64,000 nt of DNA from Nocardioides_B sp963810035 (GTDB lineage: Bacteria > Actinomycetota > Actinomycetes > Propionibacteriales > Nocardioidaceae). Location of the stretch: contig CAWEMA010000006.1 of the NCBI GenBank assembly GCA_963810035.1, positions 434,001-498,000 on the forward strand, read 5' to 3'. This document shows, piece after piece, positions 58,087-64,000 of the stretch (position 1 is the first letter of the stretch; the number at the start of each line of letters is the position of its first letter). The notes beneath the pieces are model-generated. The model worked only from the letters and a program-made list of their open reading frames with translations. It made no database searches and had not been told where the DNA came from. The position numbers and the translations under genes are program-made.

Positions 58087-60659
58087 TGTTCCCCCTGAAG
58101 GGTCGCGATCACTTCGTCGAGGTCGTCGGGCTTGATGAGCACGTCACGGGCCTTCGAGCCTTCGCTCGGCCCGACCACGCCACGGCTCTCGAGGATGTCC
58201 ATCAGCCGGCCCGCCTTGGCGAAACCGACCCGGAGCTTGCGTTGCAGCATCGAGGTGGACCCGAACTGCGTGGAGACCACCAGCTCGACCGCCTGGACCA
58301 CCAGGTCGAGGTCGTCGCCGATGTCGTCGTCGAGCTCCCGCTTGGACTGCGCGGGGGCGGTGACGTCCTCGCGGTAGGTCGGCTGGAGCTGCTGCTTGCA
58401 GTGCGCGACGACCTGGTGCACCTCGGCCTCGGTGACCCAGGAGCCCTGCACGCGCACGGGCTTGCTGGCCCCCATCGGCAGGAACAGGCCGTCACCCTGG
58501 CCGACGAGCTTCTCGGCCCCGGGCTGGTCGAGGATGACCCGCGAGTCGGCCAGCGAGGACGTCGCGAACGCCAGCCGGGACGGCACGTTCGCCTTGATCA
58601 GGCCCGTGACGACGTCGACCGACGGCCGCTGGGTCGCCAGGATCAGGTGGATGCCGGCGGCACGTGCGAGCTGGGTGATGCGGACCACCGCGTCCTCGAC
58701 ATCGCGCGGCGCGACCATCATCAGGTCGGCGAGCTCGTCGACCACCACGAGGAGGTACGGGTACGGCGCGAGCACCCGCTCGCTGCCCGGCGGCACCTTG
58801 ACCTTGCCGGCCCGGACCGCCTTGTTGAAGTCGTCGACGTGCCGGAAGCCGAACGCGGCCAGGTCGTCATAGCGCATGTCCATCTCGCGCACGACCCACG
58901 CCAGCGCCTCGGCGGCCTTCTTCGGGTTCGTGATGATCGGCGTGATCAGGTGCGGCACACCCTCGTAGATGTTCAGCTCGACCCGCTTCGGGTCGACCAG
59001 GATCATCCGCACCTCGTCGGGCGTGGCCCGCATCAGCAGCGAGGTGATCATCGAGTTCACGAACGACGACTTGCCGGAGCCGGTCGCACCGGCGACCAGC
59101 AGGTGCGGCATCTTCGACATGTTCGCGACGACGAAGCCGCCCTCCACGTCCTTGCCGAGCCCGACGATCATCGGGTGATGGTCGTTGCGGGCGTTGTTGG
59201 ACCGGAGCACGTCGCCGAGGGAGACGATCTCCTTGTCGGTGTTCGGGATCTCGATGCCGATCGCGGACTTGCCGGGGATCGGCGAGAGGATCCGCACGTC
59301 GGCCGACGCGACCGCGTAGGCGATGTTCTTGCCGAGCGCGGTGACCTTCTCCACCTTCACCGCGGGGCCGAGCTCGACCTCGTAGCGGGTGACCGTCGGG
59401 CCGCGCGTGTAGCCGGTGACCTGGGCGTCGATGTCGAACTGCTCGAGCACCTCGGTGAGCCGGGCGACCACCTCGTCGGAGGCCTTCGACCGCGCCTTGT
59501 GCACCGAGCCGGGCTTGAGCACCTCGTTGGCCGGCAGCGTGTAGGTGACGTCGCCGGACAGCGCGAGCTGCTCGACACGGGCGGGCAGCGGGGTGTGCGG
59601 CGGCGGCTCGGTGCGCTCCTCGACCTTCTCGTCGACCGGCGGCTCGGGCTGCTCGGGCAGCAGCGCCTTGCTCTTGCGCTTGCCGAGGGCCCGGTCCTCC
59701 AGGACGGGGGTGTCGTAGGGCTGGTCGCCGCGGTCCTCGTCCACCTCGTCGGCACCGGCCATCGAGCCGGCACGACGACGGGGACGGCTGCGCGCGAGCG
59801 GTGCGGTCTCCTCCTCCGCGGGGAGCTCGGGCTCGGCCGGCGTACGCCCGAGCAGGAGGTCGCGCAGCTCGGCCAGCCGGGTCGGCACCTGGTAGACGGG
59901 GGTGCCGGTGATCACCAGCACGCCGAAGACCGCGAGCAGCACCAGCAGGGGTACGACGACCAGGGTGCTGCGCAGCAGGTCCATGAACAGCGAGGAGATG
60001 ACGAAGCCGATGGCCCCGCCGGCCTGCTGGAGGTCCTCGGTGTTCCCACGGTGCGGCTGCGGCATGCCGTTGGCGATGTGCACCAGACCGAGCACGCCGA
60101 ACAGCAGCGCCGCCCAGCCGATGACCTGCCGGCCGGCCGGGCCGTTGCTCTCGGGGTTGCGCAGGTTGCGCCAGGCGACGAAGCACAGCAGCAGCGGGAC
60201 GAACCAGCCGAGCAGGCCGACCGACCCGTTCACCACGGTGCGGGTGAAGTCGCCCACTCCCCCGGGCAGCTGCCACCAGACGGCGGCCGCGACGACGACG
60301 GCGAGGCCGAGCAGGAACAGCCCGGCGCCGTCACGACGGTGCTCCGGGTCGAGCTCGCGGGCGGTGTGCCCGACCTTGCGGACGGTCGCACCCAGCACGT
60401 GGGCGACACCGAGCCACACGGCGACGACCCCCCGGCCCAGGGCAAGGCCGAGCGCTGCAATAGGGCCAGTCCCGTTGCGGACGGCGCGCGGCGCGGGACG
60501 GCTCGACTTGTTCGAGCGCCCCTTGGCTGCAGGCTTCCTGCGGGACTGGCTGCCGGACGACCGGGCCGTGGAACCAGAGGCCTTCGAGCCGGACTTCGCA
60601 GCCGGCTTGGAGGTTCCCTTGTTCCGCGACGCCGGTGGGGAAGACGTACGGGTCGCCAT
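58083..60659 (-). CDS. ftsK: FtsK/SpoIIIE DNA translocase
   Basis: The 858-aa protein has a basic N-terminal tail, four membrane helices (about 60-200), a linker, and a RecA-like motor with Walker A VAGATGSGKSSFVNSM near residue 520 and Walker B VVVDELADLMM. A C-terminal gamma winged helix (TSMLQRKLRVGFAKAGRLMD) reads polar DNA sequences. It pumps chromosome ends through the septum. The ATG at 60659 follows TAGATT (minus strand, 60667-60672) by 7 nt, so it is probably leaderless. rnj lies upstream on the same strand. Confidence 0.96.
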   Translation of the reverse strand: MATRTSSPPASRNKGTSKPAAKSGSKASGSTARSSGSQSRRKPAAKGRSNKSSRPAPRAVRNGTGPIAALGLALGRGVVAVWLGVAHVLGATVRKVGHTARELDPEHRRDGAGLFLLGLAVVVAAAVWWQLPGGVGDFTRTVVNGSVGLLGWFVPLLLCFVAWRNLRNPESNGPAGRQVIGWAALLFGVLGLVHIANGMPQPHRGNTEDLQQAGGAIGFVISSLFMDLLRSTLVVVPLLVLLAVFGVLVITGTPVYQVPTRLAELRDLLLGRTPAEPELPAEEETAPLARSRPRRRAGSMAGADEVDEDRGDQPYDTPVLEDRALGKRKSKALLPEQPEPPVDEKVEERTEPPPHTPLPARVEQLALSGDVTYTLPANEVLKPGSVHKARSKASDEVVARLTEVLEQFDIDAQVTGYTRGPTVTRYEVELGPAVKVEKVTALGKNIAYAVASADVRILSPIPGKSAIGIEIPNTDKEIVSLGDVLRSNNARNDHHPMIVGLGKDVEGGFVVANMSKMPHLLVAGATGSGKSSFVNSMITSLLMRATPDEVRMILVDPKRVELNIYEGVPHLITPIITNPKKAAEALAWVVREMDMRYDDLAAFGFRHVDDFNKAVRAGKVKVPPGSERVLAPYPYLLVVVDELADLMMVAPRDVEDAVVRITQLARAAGIHLILATQRPSVDVVTGLIKANVPSRLAFATSSLADSRVILDQPGAEKLVGQGDGLFLPMGASKPVRVQGSWVTEAEVHQVVAHCKQQLQPTYREDVTAPAQSKRELDDDIGDDLDLVVQAVELVVSTQFGSTSMLQRKLRVGFAKAGRLMDILESRGVVGPSEGSKARDVLIKPDDLDEVIATLQGEQ

Positions 60660-60774
60660 GGTGCCGAATCTACACAGCGGCAACACCAGTCCCACGCTTC
60701 ACACGCCGGGACCGGCCGCCCACCTCACCGCGCCGGCCGGCCCGGCCGGTCGCGACGCCGGACCGGGACGCTGC

Positions 60775-62469
60775 CTAGGCCTCGATGACGACCGGGATGA
60801 TCATCGGACGGCGGCGGTGCTTGTTCGAGACCCACCGGCCCACGACCCGGCGGATCGTCTGCTGCAGCTGGTAGGGGTCGTCGACGCCCTCGCGGGCCGC
60901 CGCGTCGAGCGCCTCGATCAGCGCCGGCTTGATCTCGTCGAAGGTCTTGTCGTCCTCGACGAAGCCGCGGGCGTGGATCTCCGGTCCCCCGGACACCTTG
61001 CCGGTCACCGAGTCGACCACCACGACCACCGAGATGAAGCCCTCCTCGCCGAGGATCCGGCGGTCCTTGAGCGAGGACTCGGTGATGTCGCCGACCGAGG
61101 AGCCGTCGACGAAGACGTAGCCGCAGTCGACCTTGCCGACGATCTTGGCCTTGCCGTCCACGAGGTCGACGACCAGGCCGTCCTCGGCGAGCACCACCTG
61201 GTCGGCCGGGACCCCGGTCTTGCGGGCCAGGTCGGCGTTCGCGCGCAGGTGCCGGATCTCGCCGTGGATCGGCATCACGTTGCTGGGCTGCACGATGTTG
61301 TAGCAGTAGAGCAGCTCGCCCGCGGACGCGTGCCCCGAGACGTGCACGAGCGCGTTGCCCTTGTGCACGACGTTGGCGCCCCACCGGGACAGCCCGTTGA
61401 TGACCCGGTAGACGGCGTTCTCGTTGCCGGGGATCAGCGACGAGGCCAGGACGACGGTGTCGCCCTCCTCGATGTGCACGAAGTTGTGGTTGCGCTGGGC
61501 GATCCGCGACAGCGCCGAGAGCGGCTCGCCCTGGGAGCCGGTCGAGATCAGCACCGTCTTCTCCGGCGGGTAGTCCGCGAGCTCCTTGGCGTCGACCAGG
61601 GTGTTCGGCGGCACCGTGAGATAGCCCAGGTCGCGGGCCACGCCCATGTTGCGCACCATCGAGCGGCCCACGTAGGCCACCTTGCGGCCGTGCGCGACGG
61701 CAGCGTCCATCACCTGCTGCACCCGGTGGATGTGCGAGGCGAAGCAGGCCACGATGATCCGCTGGTCCCGGCTCTGGTGGAACACCCGGTCCAGCACCGG
61801 GCCGATCTCGACCTCCGAGGTCGTGAAGCCGGGCACCTCGGAGTTGGTGGAGTCGACCATGAACAGGTCGACGCCCTCCTCGCCGAGACGGGCGAACGCG
61901 CGCAGGTCGGTGATCCGGCCGTCCAGCGGGAGCTGGTCCATCTTGAAGTCGCCGGTGTGCAGGACGGTGCCGGCCCCGGTGCGGATCGCCACGGCCAGGG
62001 CGTCCGGGATCGAGTGGTTGACCGCGACGAACTCGAGCCGGAACGGCCCGAGCTCGATCGTGTCGCCCTCCTTGACGACGTGCTGCACGGTCTCCTTGAG
62101 CCGGTGCTCGCGCAGCTTGGAGGTGAGCAGTGCCAGGGTCAGCTGCGAGCCGACCAGCGGGATGTCGCCCCGCTCGCGCAGCAGGTACGGCGTCGCGCCG
62201 ATGTGGTCCTCGTGCCCGTGCGTGAGGACCAGCGCCTCCACGGCGTCGAGCCGGTCCCGGATGGGGTCGAAGTCCGGCAGGATCAGGTCCACGCCGGGGT
62301 GGTGGTCCTCGGGGAACAGCACCCCGCAGTCCACGAGGAGCAGCCGTCCGTCGTACTCGAAGACGGTCATGTTGCGACCGACGTCGCCCAGTCCGCCGAG
62401 CGGGATGACCCGCAGCCCCTTCTTGGGGAGCGGGCCGGGTGCGGACAGGTCGGGGTGCGGGCGACTCAT
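60775..62469 (-). CDS. rnj: Ribonuclease J
   Basis: The 564-aa metallo-beta-lactamase/beta-CASP ribonuclease has LTHGHEDHIGATPYLL near residue 80 for two zinc ions, further ligands in VNHSIPDALAVAIRTG and HTGDFKMD, beta-CASP motif regions around HVSGHASAGELLYCYN, and a C-terminal dimerisation domain. It degrades and matures RNA by 5' exonuclease and endonuclease activity. The dapA-rnj order is conserved in actinobacteria; 37 nt separate it from dapA. Confidence 0.95.
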   Translation of the reverse strand: MSRPHPDLSAPGPLPKKGLRVIPLGGLGDVGRNMTVFEYDGRLLLVDCGVLFPEDHHPGVDLILPDFDPIRDRLDAVEALVLTHGHEDHIGATPYLLRERGDIPLVGSQLTLALLTSKLREHRLKETVQHVVKEGDTIELGPFRLEFVAVNHSIPDALAVAIRTGAGTVLHTGDFKMDQLPLDGRITDLRAFARLGEEGVDLFMVDSTNSEVPGFTTSEVEIGPVLDRVFHQSRDQRIIVACFASHIHRVQQVMDAAVAHGRKVAYVGRSMVRNMGVARDLGYLTVPPNTLVDAKELADYPPEKTVLISTGSQGEPLSALSRIAQRNHNFVHIEEGDTVVLASSLIPGNENAVYRVINGLSRWGANVVHKGNALVHVSGHASAGELLYCYNIVQPSNVMPIHGEIRHLRANADLARKTGVPADQVVLAEDGLVVDLVDGKAKIVGKVDCGYVFVDGSSVGDITESSLKDRRILGEEGFISVVVVVDSVTGKVSGGPEIHARGFVEDDKTFDEIKPALIEALDAAAREGVDDPYQLQQTIRRVVGRWVSNKHRRRPMIIPVVIEA

Positions 62470-62506
62470 GCAGTGCCTTCGTCGGTAGCCGGGGTGAGGT
62501 CGGAGG

Positions 62507-63421
62507 TCATCGGGGGTCCTTCAGGAGTCCGGCACGGTCCAGCACGGCGCGCAGGTCGGCCACCAGGGCGTCGTCTGCGGGCACGAGCGGGAGCCGCACG
62601 TTGCGGTTGGGGAGCACGCCGAGGAGCTGCAGGGCCGCCTTGGCGGTCATCGCTCCCTGGGCGGTGGTCATGATCGCCTGGACCACCGGGACCAGGTCGC
62701 GGTACGTCGTGAGGGCGGTGGTCAGGTCGCCGCGGTCCACCGCGTCGACCATCGTGGCGTACTGGTCGCCGGCGACGTGGCCGACGACGGAGACGATGCC
62801 GCAGCCCCCGTGGGTGAGCCAGCCGAGGTTGAGCACGTCGTCGCCGGAGTAGAACGCCAGGTCGGTCTCGCTCATGATCCGGACGCCGCGGGACAGGTCG
62901 CCGACGGCGTCCTTGACCGCGACGACCCGGTCGTGCCGGGCCACCCGCCGGTAGGTCTCCTCGGAGATCGTGACGCCGGTGCGGCCCGGGATGTCGTAGA
63001 GCATCACCGGCAGCCCGCTGGCGTTGGCGACCGCCTCGAAGTGCGCGGCCACACCCGGCTGGGTGGGCTTGTTGTAGTAGGGCGTCACCAGCAGCACACC
63101 GTGCGCGCCGACCTTCTCGGCCTGCGCGGCGAGCTCCACCGAGTGCGCGGTGTTGTTGGTGCCGACGCCCGCGACGACCTGCACCCGGTCACCGACGGCC
63201 TCGAGCACGGCCCGCAGGATCCGGCCGTCCTCCTCGGTGCTGGTGGTCGGCGACTCCCCCGTCGTACCGGAGACCACCACCCCGTCGTGGCCGTGGTCGG
63301 CGAGGTGCTCGGCGACCCGGGCGGTGGCGTCGAGGTCGACGGACCCGTCGTCGGCGAAGGGGGTGACCATCGCGGTCAGCACCCGCCCGAACGGGGCGGG
63401 AGGGAGAGTGCCGGACGTCAT
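62507..63421 (-). CDS. dapA: 4-hydroxy-tetrahydrodipicolinate synthase
   Basis: The 304-aa (beta/alpha)8 enzyme condenses pyruvate with aspartate semialdehyde, the first step of lysine and diaminopimelate synthesis. The Schiff-base lysine is in VVAVKDAVGD, the tyrosine in LMLYDIPGRTG, and GTTGESPTTSTEED marks the pyruvate-binding strand. TAGCCT (minus strand, 63428-63433) ends 6 nt before the ATG, so the mRNA is predicted to be leaderless and the dapA-rnj transcript probably starts here. Confidence 0.96.
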   Translation of the reverse strand: MTSGTLPPAPFGRVLTAMVTPFADDGSVDLDATARVAEHLADHGHDGVVVSGTTGESPTTSTEEDGRILRAVLEAVGDRVQVVAGVGTNNTAHSVELAAQAEKVGAHGVLLVTPYYNKPTQPGVAAHFEAVANASGLPVMLYDIPGRTGVTISEETYRRVARHDRVVAVKDAVGDLSRGVRIMSETDLAFYSGDDVLNLGWLTHGGCGIVSVVGHVAGDQYATMVDAVDRGDLTTALTTYRDLVPVVQAIMTTAQGAMTAKAALQLLGVLPNRNVRLPLVPADDALVADLRAVLDRAGLLKDPR

Positions 63422-63565
63422 GCGCCCAGGCTATCGGGTTCGGCCGGGCCGTGGCCGCGGGGAGTGACCCTAGGACTTTCGGGGTCTGGTGCCTGCCGGT
63501 TCGAGCACTTACCTTGCGACGGAGGAACACGGTCCCGTGTGTCACAAGCGGCCGAGGAGGCCACC

Positions 63566-64000
63566 ATGCCCAACCCTCACCCGGCCACCCAGCGGCTCGC
63601 CGCGGAGTTCTTCGGCACCTTCTGGCTGGTCTTCGGCGGCTGCGGCAGCGCGGTCCTGGCGGCCGGCATCCCCGACGTCGGGATCGGCTACCTCGGCGTC
63701 GCCCTCGCGTTCGGTCTGACCGTGGTGACGATGGCCTACGCCGTCGGGCACGTGAGCGGCGGCCACTTCAACCCGGCCATCACCGTCGGGCTCGCCACCG
63801 CGAAGAGGTTCGCCTGGCGGGACGTCCCGGCGTACGTCGTGACCCAGGTGGTCGCGGCCGCCGTCGCCGCCACGGTGCTGTTCGTGATCGCCAACGGCGT
63901 CCCCGGCTTCAGCGCGAAGGAGTCCGGCTTCGCCACCAACGGGTACGGCGACCGGTCCCCCGGCGGCTACTCGCTGCTCGCCGTGGTGGTCGCCGAGGTC
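63566..64000 (+). CDS. aqpZ: Aquaporin Z, N-terminal part
   Basis: The frame starts at an ATG with GAGGAGG and a 5-nt spacer and runs off the window after 145 codons. It encodes AAEFFGTFWLVFGGCGSAVL, then the first NPA loop (VSGGHFNPAITVGL), and continues into the third and fourth helices. AqpZ passes water across the inner membrane. The second NPA loop lies beyond the window, so selectivity residues can be checked only in part. Confidence 0.92.
   Translation, partial: MPNPHPATQRLAAEFFGTFWLVFGGCGSAVLAAGIPDVGIGYLGVALAFGLTVVTMAYAVGHVSGGHFNPAITVGLATAKRFAWRDVPAYVVTQVVAAAVAATVLFVIANGVPGFSAKESGFATNGYGDRSPGGYSLLAVVVAEV

Noticed and set aside
57507..62673. Very long + strand frames opposite ftsK and rnj (about 1090 and 920 codons)
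   Set aside because: Antisense shadows of well-identified genes; no domains and no ribosome sites.

Overview
This 64 kb window is chromosomal DNA from a high-GC actinobacterium, most likely Nocardioides or a close relative in Propionibacteriales. The evidence is the roughly 70% G+C, an SsgA-family regulator, ClgR, an Lhr helicase, a PAS-ANTAR protein, CGNR and DUF3046 proteins, a PGPGW membrane protein, and many promoters with the pattern nAnnnT, then 6-7 nt, then ATG/GTG. That pattern implies leaderless transcripts.

Layout. 0-6 kb: 3' end of a formaldehyde dehydrogenase gene, an SGNH hydrolase, a VOC protein, a HIT hydrolase and thrS. 5.8-6.6 kb: no intact gene; gene remnants and a strongly structured stretch. 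6.6-10.2 kb: a YeaQ-like membrane protein, two nearly identical tRNA-Val genes in opposite orientation, PGPGW, SsgA, CGNR and aminotransferase genes, tRNA-Gly and tRNA-Cys. 10.2-12.5 kb: a decayed element beside tRNA-Val(GAC) with an integrase-like tail. Its cargo is an extra tryptophanyl-tRNA synthetase gene behind a complete Trp-Trp leader-peptide attenuator. 12.5-17.5 kb: three STAS proteins, a Na+/H+ antiporter, a CHRD protein and a PAS-ANTAR protein with a SigB/SigF-like promoter. 17.5-25.2 kb: K+ channel, GNAT, RsgA, BrkB-like protein, AidB-like acyl-CoA dehydrogenase and an unusual SHMT. 25.2-29 kb: a sulfur assimilation operon (leader peptide, sulfite reductase, zinc ribbon, APS reductase, sirohydrochlorin chelatase). 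29-36 kb: lpdA, MFS exporter, DUF3046, DinB, GNAT, ABC-2 exporter. 36-43.6 kb: SDR, the lhr / Cys-rich pentapeptide / nei operon, and a methyltransferase gene with an apparent internal deletion. 43.7-49.9 kb: nucleotidyltransferase, clgR, cinA, GH15, HU, pgsA, rimO. 50-56 kb: citAB-like two-component system divergent from tctCBA-usp. 56-63.4 kb: a RodZ-like gene, ftsK, rnj, dapA. The window ends inside an aquaporin gene.

How genes work together. The sulfur operon encodes APS reduction to sulfite, then to sulfide, and includes a siroheme-making chelatase; its small leader ORF suggests cysteine-responsive attenuation. The tct/cit cluster is a carboxylate sensing and uptake module that interrupts the dapA-rnj-ftsK-rodZ-rimO-pgsA-cinA-clgR block usual in actinobacteria. 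The most striking finds are the trpS attenuator, the sirA leader peptide, a symmetric divergent promoter with overlapping -10 elements, and an intergenic repeat that supplies the stop codons of two convergent genes. All identifications rest on reading motifs in the sequence; no database search was run.
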